Shown piece after piece: positions 54,989-62,971 of a stretch of 64,000 nt of DNA. Below the pieces are notes generated by a model that saw nothing but the letters and a program-made list of their open reading frames with translations, ran no database searches and was not told where the DNA came from. Source of the stretch: an uncultured Ferrovum sp. Its GTDB lineage: Bacteria > Pseudomonadota > Gammaproteobacteria > Burkholderiales > Ferrovaceae. Position 1 is the first letter of the stretch; each line of letters begins with the position of its first letter. The stretch lies in NCBI GenBank assembly GCA_903867885.1, contig CAIPTD010000081.1, forward strand, positions 1 to 64,000, written 5' to 3'. A program made the position numbers and the translations under genes.

Positions 54989-56469
54989 ACTCAACGAGCA
55001 GTCTTCCTAGTCAAGCCGCGCTGATTCCGACACGTCAGATCCTGTTAATTGAGGATGAAGCCTTGTTCGCGCGATCAGTGGGGCGGCGTTTAGAGCGTGC
55101 GGGGTTTGCGGTGGGTCATGCCGCATCATTGCGTGAGGGGGTGGATCTTGCAGACGTGATGCAGCCTGATTTGATTCTCTTGGATCTGCGCTTGCCCGAT
55201 GGAGACGGCTTAAGCGTGTTACCGCAACTTTCGCGGGATCGAGAAGGTGCGCCTGTTCCTGTGATTGTCCTCACCGCATTTGGAGAGGTAGAAGATGCAG
55301 TCGCAGCTATGAAACAAGGCGCAGCAGATTATCTTAAAAAGCCTATTGATCTGGATGAGTTGATGTTGGTGGTAGAAGGGGTACTCGCCAACGTCGGTCT
55401 ACGTGACCGGCTGGATTTTTCAAAGGAGCGCGATAGCCGCGTTTCAGAAGGGGTGGTGTTCATCGGCGAAAGTCACCCCATCCTGGAGCTGAAACAGCGC
55501 ATTCAGTTCATCGCACAGTTATCAGGCCCAGGTGTGACCCCGCCCTCGGTGTTGATTCAAGGGGAGACAGGTGCTGGTAAAGATGTGGTTGCCCGCTTGT
55601 TGCACCAAGTGAGCACCAATGGTGCTGCGCCCTTTGTCCACGTCGATTGCGCCGCCTTGCCGCGCGATTTGATTGAGGCCGAGCTATTTGGCCATGAAAA
55701 GGGGGCGTTCACAGGCGCCACACGAGCCCGAGCGGGGTTAATTGAAGCGGCGGAAGAGGGCACGCTCTTTCTCGATGAAATCGGAGAGCTCCCGCTTGAT
55801 TTACAAGGTAAATTATTAGCTGTCATTGAAAGAAGAAAAGTTCGACGAGTGGGGTCAGTACGGGAGCGTCCAGTTGCCGCGCGCTTTATCTCGGCCAGTA
55901 ATCGTAATCTTCTCAAGATGAGCGATGAAGGGAGCTTTCGCTCGGATCTCTACTATCGCTTGAACGTGCTCTCCATCGCGCTTCCTCCTTTACGAGAGAG
56001 GGAACAAGATGTGATGCTACTCGCTCAACACTATGCCAATGTCACTGCGCGCCGCTATGGTTTAACTGTTCCAGGTTTTACTCCTGAGGCAGCTAACGCA
56101 ATGCGCGGCTATGCTTGGCCGGGAAATGTGCGAGAACTGCGTAACTTAATCGAGCGCGCCGTGTTGTTGTCTGAAGGACAGCGCATTTCTGCCCAAGCAC
56201 TGGCCTTACCAGGAAGACTTCAAAAAGCCGGGCGAGAGGACGATCAAAAGACTGCTTTGCCTCAAGCACATTTGCCCCTTGAAGAGATGACGCTGGCCGA
56301 AGCGGAGTGCTGGTTGATTCAACAAGCCCTTGATACGGCAGGGGGTAATGTTTCAGAGGCGGCTCGCAAACTAGGTGTGACCCGAATGACCTTGCGCTAC
56401 CGTATGCAGAAATATCACATTGCAACTGATTTAACGGCTGAACCAGATGAAGAGCCCTTGAGTGATTAG
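54985..56469 (+). CDS. Sigma-54-dependent response regulator (NtrC family)
   Basis: 494 aa. Receiver domain with phosphoacceptor Asp67 (LILLDLRLPDGDG), AAA+ domain with Walker A GETGAGKD, GAFTGA sigma-54 contact loop and Walker B LFLDEIGELP, and a C-terminal Fis-type helix-turn-helix (GGNVSEAARKLGVTRMTLRYR). All parts required to activate sigma-54 RNA polymerase are intact. ATG 54985 overlaps the kinase stop. A sigma-54 promoter lies 60 bases after its stop, facing the same way, a likely target. Confidence 0.95.
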   Translation: MNSTSSLPSQAALIPTRQILLIEDEALFARSVGRRLERAGFAVGHAASLREGVDLADVMQPDLILLDLRLPDGDGLSVLPQLSRDREGAPVPVIVLTAFGEVEDAVAAMKQGAADYLKKPIDLDELMLVVEGVLANVGLRDRLDFSKERDSRVSEGVVFIGESHPILELKQRIQFIAQLSGPGVTPPSVLIQGETGAGKDVVARLLHQVSTNGAAPFVHVDCAALPRDLIEAELFGHEKGAFTGATRARAGLIEAAEEGTLFLDEIGELPLDLQGKLLAVIERRKVRRVGSVRERPVAARFISASNRNLLKMSDEGSFRSDLYYRLNVLSIALPPLREREQDVMLLAQHYANVTARRYGLTVPGFTPEAANAMRGYAWPGNVRELRNLIERAVLLSEGQRISAQALALPGRLQKAGREDDQKTALPQAHLPLEEMTLAEAECWLIQQALDTAGGNVSEAARKLGVTRMTLRYRMQKYHIATDLTAEPDEEPLSD

Positions 56470-56480
56470 AGATCAATCAC
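56462..56480 (+). promoter_or_regulatory. Candidate activator-binding dyad (UAS)
   Basis: GTGATT (56462-56467), seven-base spacer, AATCAC (56475-56480). The centre is about 85 bp before the predicted sigma-54 start site, a normal distance for an NtrC-type enhancer site; it spans the regulator stop codon. Confidence 0.5.
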
Positions 56481-56528
56481 CCTTGGCTTCAGGCAGAACC
56501 ACGCGCTATCAAAAAAACTACAAAAAAG

Positions 56529-56545
56529 TTGGCATCTATTTTGCA
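56529..56545 (+). promoter_or_regulatory. Sigma-54 promoter
   Basis: TTGGCAT-N5-TTGCA: the -24 TGGCA (56530-56534) and -12 TTGC (56541-56544) match the consensus with exact spacing (TGGCAC-N5-TTGCW, one mismatch at the last C). Expected transcription start about 56555. Confidence 0.8.
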
Positions 56546-56554
56546 TAGAAAGCA

Positions 56555-56638
56555 GTGAGGGTTAATCTGAGAAGATATTGCCCTTCTCCTATTGTGAAGT
56601 CCTTTATCCGGGTTGCGATGTACGCAGCCCGTTTTTTT
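56555..56638 (+). ncRNA. Predicted sigma-54-dependent small RNA (about 83 nt)
   Basis: Bounded by the sigma-54 promoter and a strong terminator. Predicted fold: hairpin 1 GAGAAG/CTTCTC (56569-56574 with 56583-56588), a mostly unpaired linker (56589-56608) and the terminator hairpin (56609-56631). The position right after an NtrC-family regulator recalls crcZ after cbrB in Pseudomonas and qrr beside luxO in Vibrio. No sequence match to those is claimed. A GTG-started 38-codon frame crosses it but lacks a ribosome binding site. Confidence 0.6.
56609..56638 (+). terminator. Rho-independent terminator of the predicted small RNA
   Basis: CGGGTTGCG (56609-56617), loop ATGTA, CGCAGCCCG (56623-56631; one G-U pair), then seven T. 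Lies 140 bases after the regulator stop, so it could also end the kinase-regulator transcript. Confidence 0.9.
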
Positions 56639-56755
56639 ATTTTAATTCAATGTTTAAGCCCGATATAAAGTCAAAAAAACAATGTTTTTGTTTTATAGCA
56701 TTACAGCAAAACAACCAATGCTAAATTAAATAGTGGTTGAAATGCTGCATGGTGT

Positions 56756-56769
56756 GGTTCATATGAACC
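56756..56769. repeat. 14-bp perfect palindrome downstream of slmA
   Basis: GGTTCATATGAACC. Could be a protein-binding site; no promoter elements adjoin it on either strand that I can identify. Confidence 0.5.
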
Positions 56770-56807
56770 CGTTTATTTGATTTTTTTATCAGAAAGAATT
56801 TTTCGAT

Positions 56808-57401
56808 CTAGCCAGATTGTTTGATGCCTGCCACTAGTGTGTTCCACTGTGTATTCCATTGCGCTACGGGGTCGCGCTTGAAGCCGCTGCGAACAAACTG
56901 GCGCCAACGCCCTTCCACCCAAGCCAAGAGTAAACTGGCGCTTGCAGCACTGTCATGGGAAGCAGGAAGATCAGACGCTGTCATTGCCAAACGCAAGCTT
57001 TGTCTGAAAGTGGTCTCAAGGCGATCTAAAATTTGATTCACGCGTACCCTTAGGCGCTCATGCTCATGCACCAAGGCATCCCCTGTCAGTACTCGAGTCA
57101 TTCCACGGTTACGCTGTGCAAAGGCCAAGAGCAATTGCACGGTGGCGGTGATTTGCGCCAAGCCATTGGCATCCTGCTGGGTGATTAAGTTAATTCGGGA
57201 GAACAGGGTTTCTTCAATAAAGGCTAACAGGCCTTCAAACATTTGGGCTTTACTGGCGAAATGACGATACAGCGCAGCTTCAGATACGCCAATGCGCGCT
57301 GCTAAAGCTGCTGTTGTAATCTTCTCTCCCTCAGGGGATTCCAGCATTTCTGCCAAAGCTTGCAGAATTTGCTCTCGTCTTTCGCCTTGCTTTCCGCCCA
57401 T
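56808..57401 (-). CDS. slmA: Nucleoid occlusion factor SlmA (TetR family)
   Basis: 197 aa. TetR helix-turn-helix with ITTAALAARIGVSEAALYRHFASKAQMFEGLL (shown in part; about 28-58), FIEETLFSRINLI, and LTGDALVHEHERL, closely following the enterobacterial SlmA pattern. SlmA binds chromosome sites and blocks FtsZ over the nucleoid rather than acting as a metabolic repressor. ATG 57401 with AAGGGG is preferred to TTG 57422. Divergent from yebC. Confidence 0.9.
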   Translation of the reverse strand: MGGKQGERREQILQALAEMLESPEGEKITTAALAARIGVSEAALYRHFASKAQMFEGLLAFIEETLFSRINLITQQDANGLAQITATVQLLLAFAQRNRGMTRVLTGDALVHEHERLRVRVNQILDRLETTFRQSLRLAMTASDLPASHDSAASASLLLAWVEGRWRQFVRSGFKRDPVAQWNTQWNTLVAGIKQSG

Positions 57402-57494
57402 GCGTACCCCTTCATATTTCAATCGTGAGATTTAAATCGCTTTGCGCAGGATGGTAACATCGTACTTTGTATGATGGGTGAACAAGAGGGTGGT

Positions 57495-58220
57495 ATGGCT
57501 GGACATAGCAAATGGGCAAATATTAAGCATAAGAAAGCCGCGACCGATGCAAAACGCGGAAAAATCTTCACGCGCTTGATAAAAGAGATCACGGTAGCTT
57601 CGCGTTTAGGTGGGGCGGATGTATCAATAAACCCCAGACTGCGGCTGGCGGTGGACAAAGCCTACGATCAAAACATGCCTAAAGATACGATTGAACGCGC
57701 TATTAAACGGGGTAGCGGCGATCTAGAGGGTGTGAACTACGAAGAAATTCGTTATGAGGGCTACGGCATCAATGGTGCAGCAGTCATGGTGGATTGTTTA
57801 ACCGATAATCGCACTCGTACGGTGGCCGATGTGCGTCATGCCTTTACCAAGTATGGTGGCAATATGGGTACTGATGGTTCAGTGGCTTTTTTATTTAAGC
57901 ACTGCGGGCAAATGTTGTTTTCGCCCGGTACCTCAGAAGATGCCTTGTTGGAAGCTGCTTTAGATGCGGGTGCTGAAGACGTGATCCTTAATGAAGACGG
58001 CAGCATCGAGGTCATCACCCCACCTTATGAATTTTCTGCAATCAAAATTGCGCTAGAGCAGAAAGGGTTTAAGCCAGAGTTTGGTGAAGTCACAATGAAA
58101 GCCTCTACCGAAACTGAATTTGAAGGTGAAGACGGTATCAAAATGCAGAAACTGCTGGATGCGCTGGAAAGTTTAGATGACGTGCAAGACGTGTATACCA
58201 CTGCGCTAATCAGCGACTGA
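57495..58220 (+). CDS. yebC: YebC/PmpR family regulatory protein
   Basis: 241 aa, TACO1/YebC family, starting [22 protein letters not shown] as is nearly universal; GAGGG precedes this ATG, so the upstream eight codons are not used. Family members act as DNA-binding regulators or as translation factors for difficult proline runs. Directly upstream of ruvCAB, the usual position. Confidence 0.96.
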   Translation: MAGHSKWANIKHKKAATDAKRGKIFTRLIKEITVASRLGGADVSINPRLRLAVDKAYDQNMPKDTIERAIKRGSGDLEGVNYEEIRYEGYGINGAAVMVDCLTDNRTRTVADVRHAFTKYGGNMGTDGSVAFLFKHCGQMLFSPGTSEDALLEAALDAGAEDVILNEDGSIEVITPPYEFSAIKIALEQKGFKPEFGEVTMKASTETEFEGEDGIKMQKLLDALESLDDVQDVYTTALISD

Positions 58221-58262
58221 GGGCAGAGTTGAGAATGTATTCAAACTCTTCATACGCTGAAT

Positions 58263-58811
58263 TTGAATGGCGCACCCTTGATTGAAAGGGTGCGTATTCT
58301 AGGCATTGATCCGGGCTTAAGGGTGACTGGCTTTGGCATCATTGAAAAAGACGGATCTCGTTTGAGCTATATTGCCAGTGGAACCATTAAAAGTGGCGAA
58401 GGCGAATTGCCTGAACGCTTGGGTGCACTGTTTAGTGGTCTGACCGCGGTATTAAAAGAGCATCAACCTCAACAAGTGGCAATAGAAAAAGTATTTGTAA
58501 ACGTGAACCCGCAATCTACTTTGTTGCTAGGGCAAGCGCGAGGGGCTGCGATCGTGGCCGCAGTGAACCAAGGGCTCAGGGTTTCAGAATATACCGCTCT
58601 ACAAATCAAACAAGCGGTGGTGGGCAATGGGCATGCTGATAAAAAACAAGTGCAAGACATGGTAAAAAGATTGTTATCCCTAACCAAAGCTCCCGCTGCC
58701 GATCCTGCTGATGCCTTGGCCTGCGCAATCTGCCATGCGCACAGCCATTCACAAGTGGCACAAGGTCGTTTGCCAGCGGGATTAACCTTAAGGAGGGGGC
58801 GCTTGTCATGA
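58263..58811 (+). CDS. ruvC: Holliday junction resolvase RuvC
   Basis: Dimeric endonuclease cutting Holliday junctions. Catalytic residues are visible in [15 protein letters not shown] (first Asp), VAIEKVFVN (Glu) and the C-terminal [14 protein letters not shown]. 182 aa if started at TTG 58263; GTG 58290 or TTG 58278 are other options and no start has a clear ribosome binding site. Overlaps ruvA by four bases (ATGA). Confidence 0.94.
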   Translation: MNGAPLIERVRILGIDPGLRVTGFGIIEKDGSRLSYIASGTIKSGEGELPERLGALFSGLTAVLKEHQPQQVAIEKVFVNVNPQSTLLLGQARGAAIVAAVNQGLRVSEYTALQIKQAVVGNGHADKKQVQDMVKRLLSLTKAPAADPADALACAICHAHSHSQVAQGRLPAGLTLRRGRLS

Positions 58812-59401
58812 TAGGACGTTTGCGCGGCATACTGGTCTCTAAAAATGCACCCTTTGTATTGATGGATGTGAATGGGGTGGGCTATGAAATAGAAGTGCCC
58901 ATTTCAACGCTGAGCGAACTCCCATCCAGTGATCAACCCTTAGAACTGCACACCCATTTGGTTGTTCGTGAAGACGCCCATTTGCTGTATGGCTTTGCTA
59001 GCTTGCATGAGCGCAATGCCTTTCGTATGTTGCTCAAAGTCTCTGGGGTTGGCCCTAAACTTGCCTTGGCTTTATTGTCGGGTTTGAGTGTGAGTGAGCT
59101 CGCAGGTGTGGTCGTGAGGCAAGATGTGACTCGCCTCACAAAAATATCTGGCGTGGGAAAAAAAACAGCAGAGCGCTTGCTGCTGGAATTGCGCGATAAA
59201 TTCAAAGACGCCGGTGTGAGCCTAGGCCCTGAAGTAGTTGGCCTGCCGCGTGATGATGTGAATGGCGATGTCGCAAATGCCCTAACGGCTCTCGGTTACA
59301 ATGATAAAGAAGTGGCCCATGCACTGAAATCACTCCCTGTGGGGACTCCCGTTGAGGAATCGATTCGCTTAAGTTTGCGGCTGCTGTCTCGGGTTGACTA
59401 A
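58808..59401 (+). CDS. ruvA: Holliday junction branch migration protein RuvA
   Basis: 197 aa: OB-fold N-terminal domain ([12 protein letters not shown]), two helix-hairpin-helix motifs ([13 protein letters not shown] and [16 protein letters not shown]), and a C-terminal three-helix domain contacting RuvB ([16 protein letters not shown]). Tetramer that holds the junction and guides RuvB. Confidence 0.97.
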   Translation: MIGRLRGILVSKNAPFVLMDVNGVGYEIEVPISTLSELPSSDQPLELHTHLVVREDAHLLYGFASLHERNAFRMLLKVSGVGPKLALALLSGLSVSELAGVVVRQDVTRLTKISGVGKKTAERLLLELRDKFKDAGVSLGPEVVGLPRDDVNGDVANALTALGYNDKEVAHALKSLPVGTPVEESIRLSLRLLSRVD

Positions 59402-59415
59402 TAGATTGAGGTTTC

Positions 59416-60474
59416 ATGATTGAATCGGAAAGACTGGTCACTGCACGAGGCGCACCCCAAGAGGAAGTAATTGAACGTGCTTTGCGCCCTCTGCGGCTGG
59501 CTGAGTATATCGGTCAGCATAAAGTCCGCGAGCAACTTGAGATTTTTATCGAGGCTTCACGCAGGCGAGGTGAAGCGCTTGATCACGTTCTCCTCTTTGG
59601 CCCTCCAGGCTTAGGTAAAACCACGCTTGCGCACATTATCGCGCGCGAGTGCGGGGTGAACCTAAAACAGACATCTGGTCCCGTTCTAGAGCGCGCAGGC
59701 GACCTTGCCGCACTCCTCACCAACCTTGAACCCAACGATGTGCTTTTCATCGATGAGATACACCGCTTAAGCCCGGTAGTTGAGGAAATTCTCTACCCCG
59801 CATTAGAAGACTACCAACTCGACATCATGATTGGTGAAGGCCCTGCTGCGCGTTCGGTCAAGATTGATCTGCCGCCTTTCACTTTAGTGGGTGCCACCAC
59901 CCGCGCGGGCATGCTGACCAATCCATTGCGCGATCGATTTGGTATTGTGGCCCGATTAGAATTTTATTCGGCTGAAGATTTGGCTACGATTGTGAAGCGC
60001 TCCGCGGGTTTACTGAAAATGGATATGGATCTTGCCGGTACTCTAGAAATTGCGCGACGTTCAAGAGGCACGCCCCGTATTGCAAATAGATTGCTGCGAA
60101 GGGTGCGTGACTATGCCGAGGTGCGCAGTGGTGGAAAGGTCACACAAGACATCGCCGATGCAGGCTTGAAAATGTTGGATGTAGATAAGCAAGGCTTGGA
60201 TTTAATGGATCGAAAACTGTTGCTGACCGTAATTGAAAAGTTTTCTGGCGGCCCCGTAGGCGTGGACAACCTCGCTGCGGCCATCAGCGAAGAGCGCGAT
60301 ACGATTGAAGATGTGCTGGAGCCTTATCTGATTCAACAAGGCTACTTGCAGCGCACGGCCCGCGGACGAATAGCCACGCCGGCAGCCTATCAACACTTTG
60401 GCTTGGCGGGGCCTTTATTGACCTCTGCAAATGCAGGGGCATTGAATACATCACCTGAAGGCTCTTTATTCTGA
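59416..60474 (+). CDS. ruvB: Holliday junction branch migration helicase RuvB
   Basis: 352 aa AAA+ motor. Walker A GPPGLGKT (62-69), Walker [10 protein letters not shown], sensor 1 GATTRAG and the winged-helix C-terminus with [17 protein letters not shown]. Stop shares a base with the ybgC start (TGATG). Confidence 0.98.
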   Translation: MIESERLVTARGAPQEEVIERALRPLRLAEYIGQHKVREQLEIFIEASRRRGEALDHVLLFGPPGLGKTTLAHIIARECGVNLKQTSGPVLERAGDLAALLTNLEPNDVLFIDEIHRLSPVVEEILYPALEDYQLDIMIGEGPAARSVKIDLPPFTLVGATTRAGMLTNPLRDRFGIVARLEFYSAEDLATIVKRSAGLLKMDMDLAGTLEIARRSRGTPRIANRLLRRVRDYAEVRSGGKVTQDIADAGLKMLDVDKQGLDLMDRKLLLTVIEKFSGGPVGVDNLAAAISEERDTIEDVLEPYLIQQGYLQRTARGRIATPAAYQHFGLAGPLLTSANAGALNTSPEGSLF

Positions 60475-60893
60475 TGCCTGCTTTTCATTTTCCGATTCGC
60501 ATTTACTACGATGATACGGATGCAGGTGGGGTGGTATATCACTCCAATTACCTCAAATTTATGGAGCGTGCGCGTACGGAATGGCTATCGCATCTGAATT
60601 TAGAGATCATGCGATTGGCAGATGAGTATGGAATCATTTTTGTCGTACGCGCAGCAAAGGTAGACTACTTCAAACCTGCGCGACTTTCAGATCGTCTGAA
60701 TATTCATGTTGAGCTGATCGATTTAAAACGAAGTTCAGTGGTGTTTAAGCAAGAAGTCATGTGTGGTGATCAGTGCCTGGCAATCGGTGAAGTAGTAGTG
60801 GTCGCCGTAAACTCCACCAGCTTTAAACCTTGTGCCCTGCCACCCGAGGTGAAAGAAGTATTGGAACCTTGGCGCAGGGCCACATCTTCATAA
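60474..60893 (+). CDS. ybgC: YbgC-like acyl-CoA thioesterase (Tol-Pal cluster)
   Basis: 139 aa hotdog thioesterase with the catalytic motif YYDDTDAGGVVYHSNY (Asp16, His23). First gene of the tol-pal operon in most Proteobacteria; hydrolyses acyl-CoA or acyl-ACP in the cytoplasm. Coupled to ruvB. Confidence 0.95.
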   Translation: MPAFHFPIRIYYDDTDAGGVVYHSNYLKFMERARTEWLSHLNLEIMRLADEYGIIFVVRAAKVDYFKPARLSDRLNIHVELIDLKRSSVVFKQEVMCGDQCLAIGEVVVVAVNSTSFKPCALPPEVKEVLEPWRRATSS

Positions 60894-60948
60894 AAATGTT
60901 TTGGTATGCTTCATCGCGATACCCAATGATGTAATAAGGGAGTGTGAA

Positions 60949-61641
60949 TTGAATACCTCGTCGGATATGTCTTTTTTCTCGCTGGTGGCGAACGCTAGTG
61001 TATTTGTGCAGTTGATTATGGGTATTTTGTTGCTCATCTCTTGCATATCGTGGAGCAGTATTTTCAGCAAAGCCTTTAGTGTGGGCCGGGCACGTCGTGC
61101 AACGAGAGAGTTTGAGGATGCGTTTTGGGGGCATTCAGACATCATCAATCACTATCAGCGCATCTCCAATCAGGGAGGGCCAAAAGAAACGATGGAGCGT
61201 ATTTTTGATGCCGGCTTTAGGGAGTTTTTAAAGCACCGCAAAATGCCAGGATCTGATCCTGCCGTTGTTTTAGAAAGTGCTCGACGCGCAATGCGGGCCA
61301 CCTATCAGCGTGAGTTGGATCAACTCGAGTCTAGCCTAAACTTTTTGGCCACTGCAGGTTCGGTCAGTCCATATATTGGATTATTGGGAACGGTGTGGGG
61401 CATCATGAATGCCTTTCGTGGGCTCGCAAATGTGGGACAAGCAACGCTTGCACACGTTGCGCCTGGTATTGCTGAGGCTTTGGTGGCTACTGCCATGGGT
61501 TTGTTCGCAGCGATTCCAGCTGTGATTGCCTACAACCGGTTTACTGATGATGTAGATCGTTTATCCAATCAATTTGAAACTTTTATTGAAGAGTTTTCTA
61601 ATATTTTGCAGCGTCAAATATTGATTCCCCCGGGGCATTGA
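60949..61641 (+). CDS. tolQ: Tol-Pal system protein TolQ
   Basis: 230 aa ExbB/MotA-family proton channel of the Tol-Pal envelope-constriction machine. Three transmembrane helices; the second and third include YIGLLGTVWGIMNAF and GIAEALVATAMGLFAAIPAV. I choose TTG 60949 (MNTSSDMSFF) because AGGGAG (60937-60942) lies six bases before it; ATG 60967 is a second option. Stop overlaps tolR. Confidence 0.95.
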   Translation: MNTSSDMSFFSLVANASVFVQLIMGILLLISCISWSSIFSKAFSVGRARRATREFEDAFWGHSDIINHYQRISNQGGPKETMERIFDAGFREFLKHRKMPGSDPAVVLESARRAMRATYQRELDQLESSLNFLATAGSVSPYIGLLGTVWGIMNAFRGLANVGQATLAHVAPGIAEALVATAMGLFAAIPAVIAYNRFTDDVDRLSNQFETFIEEFSNILQRQILIPPGH

Positions 61642-62060
61642 TCGTGGCTCGTCGTCCTCGCCGTTTAGTTGCCCAAATGAACGTCGTACCCTATATCGAT
61701 GTGATGCTTGTGTTGCTCGTGATTTTTATGATTACTGCACCGCTCATTAACCCGGGGAGTGTCGATCTTCCTCAAATCGGAAAATCCTTGGCGCAGCCGG
61801 AGCAGCCTATCGAAATTGATGTGCACAAAGATGGCTCATTGACCGTGATTGATCGGGCTGAAGGCGCGGCTGAGGCTAAGATGAGTCAGGATGATTTGGT
61901 GGCGTGGGTTAAAAACAAACAGGCCAAGAGGCCAGATCAACCCGTTGTGATTGCCGGAGATCGCAACGCAAAATACGAATTGATTTTGAAGGTGATGGAC
62001 ACCTTGCAACAAGCTGCGGTGAAGCGTATTGGTTTGCTTGCGAAGTCACGAGATGGTTAA
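61638..62060 (+). CDS. tolR: Tol-Pal system protein TolR
   Basis: 140 aa, ExbD/TolR family; membrane helix with the functional Asp in NVVPYIDVMLVLLVIFMI, then a periplasmic domain. Works with TolQ. TTG 61638 overlaps the tolQ stop; GTG 61644 is also possible. Confidence 0.95.
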   Translation: MIVARRPRRLVAQMNVVPYIDVMLVLLVIFMITAPLINPGSVDLPQIGKSLAQPEQPIEIDVHKDGSLTVIDRAEGAAEAKMSQDDLVAWVKNKQAKRPDQPVVIAGDRNAKYELILKVMDTLQQAAVKRIGLLAKSRDG

Positions 62061-62065
62061 GTGTT

Positions 62066-62938
62066 GTGAGCCGTCTAATCGTCGCTAGCTATCCCTCTCA
62101 TTCTCTGTCAACAGGTGCCCTGTCGGCACTTGTGCATGCCCTTTTTTTGGCGCTGCTGTTTTTTGGGCTTCAATGGCAAACCCATACCCCTCAACCTGTG
62201 CAGGCTGAGCTTTGGGCAGGGTTGCCACCCATTCCTAAGGTAGTTACGGAGACTGCGCCTGAACCCCGATTGCCTGAGCCTGTTCCAAGCCACCCTGATC
62301 CAGTGCCCAAGGTGGAACCGGTTAAACCTGTGCCTCCCTCGCCCGCTTCGTCTGCCGTTAGCAAACCAGACATTGTCACTGAGCGCGCTCGAAATGCAAA
62401 AATATTAGCGGAAAAAAAGGCTGAGGAGGAACAACATGAAATTGAAAGAAAAAAGACGCAGCAAGAGTTGAAATTACGTGAGATTGAGCGCGAACAAAAT
62501 GAAAAACGAGAAGCTCTGCTAAAGGAGCAGGCGATTAAAGCGCAAGCACAGAAAGAACTGGCCCTTAAAGAGCAAGCCGAAGAAAAACGTTTGGCAGCCT
62601 TGCAACGCGAAGCCGATGCACGGAACGCCCAAACGCAAGCTTCAGGTAATCAGCAGATACTGCAAAGTTATATCGAACGTATGCAGGCTAAAATCAAATC
62701 GAACACGATTGTTCCGCCCTCAGTTCCTAGTGGAGCGAGTGCGACAGTAAAGTTTGTGGTGCTGCCAGATGGATCTGTTTTAGATGGCAGTATTAGAGTG
62801 GTACAAAGCAGTGGGCAAAGCGCTTATGATGATGCCGTTCAACGGGCGATTATTGCCTCCCAGCCGCTCCCCTTACCCGATGATCTTGCACTGCGCAGGC
62901 AGATGAGAGATGTGTTACTTAAAACTACCAACCGTTAA
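62066..62938 (+). CDS. tolA: Tol-Pal system protein TolA
   Basis: 290 aa: N-terminal transmembrane anchor (about 17-36), Pro-rich segment, long charged helix (about 105-195, Glu/Lys/Arg/Gln-rich) spanning the periplasm and a C-terminal TonB-like domain (SYIERMQAKIKSNTIVPP onward). Transmits TolQR force to TolB and Pal. GTG start; the helical domain is shorter than in E. coli. Confidence 0.94.
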   Translation: MSRLIVASYPSHSLSTGALSALVHALFLALLFFGLQWQTHTPQPVQAELWAGLPPIPKVVTETAPEPRLPEPVPSHPDPVPKVEPVKPVPPSPASSAVSKPDIVTERARNAKILAEKKAEEEQHEIERKKTQQELKLREIEREQNEKREALLKEQAIKAQAQKELALKEQAEEKRLAALQREADARNAQTQASGNQQILQSYIERMQAKIKSNTIVPPSVPSGASATVKFVVLPDGSVLDGSIRVVQSSGQSAYDDAVQRAIIASQPLPLPDDLALRRQMRDVLLKTTNR

Positions 62939-62971
62939 ACATTATTTCTGCTTTTTCCAATCTGGACCATT

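Larger units (their letters stand above)
56470..56807. other. 338-bp gene-free region between sigma-54 regulator and slmA
   Basis: Holds, in order, half of the dyad, a sigma-54 promoter, a predicted small RNA with terminator, then an AT-rich stretch (56640-56755) with a weak CAAAAA/TTTTTG hairpin near 56673-56690, a perfect 14-bp palindrome (56756-56769) and a T-rich tail up to the slmA stop. No credible protein gene is seen in it. Confidence 0.8.

Noticed and set aside
56555-56671. GTG-started 38-codon frame through the predicted small RNA
   Set aside because: No ribosome binding site, starts at the predicted transcript 5' end and runs through the terminator stem; more likely non-coding.
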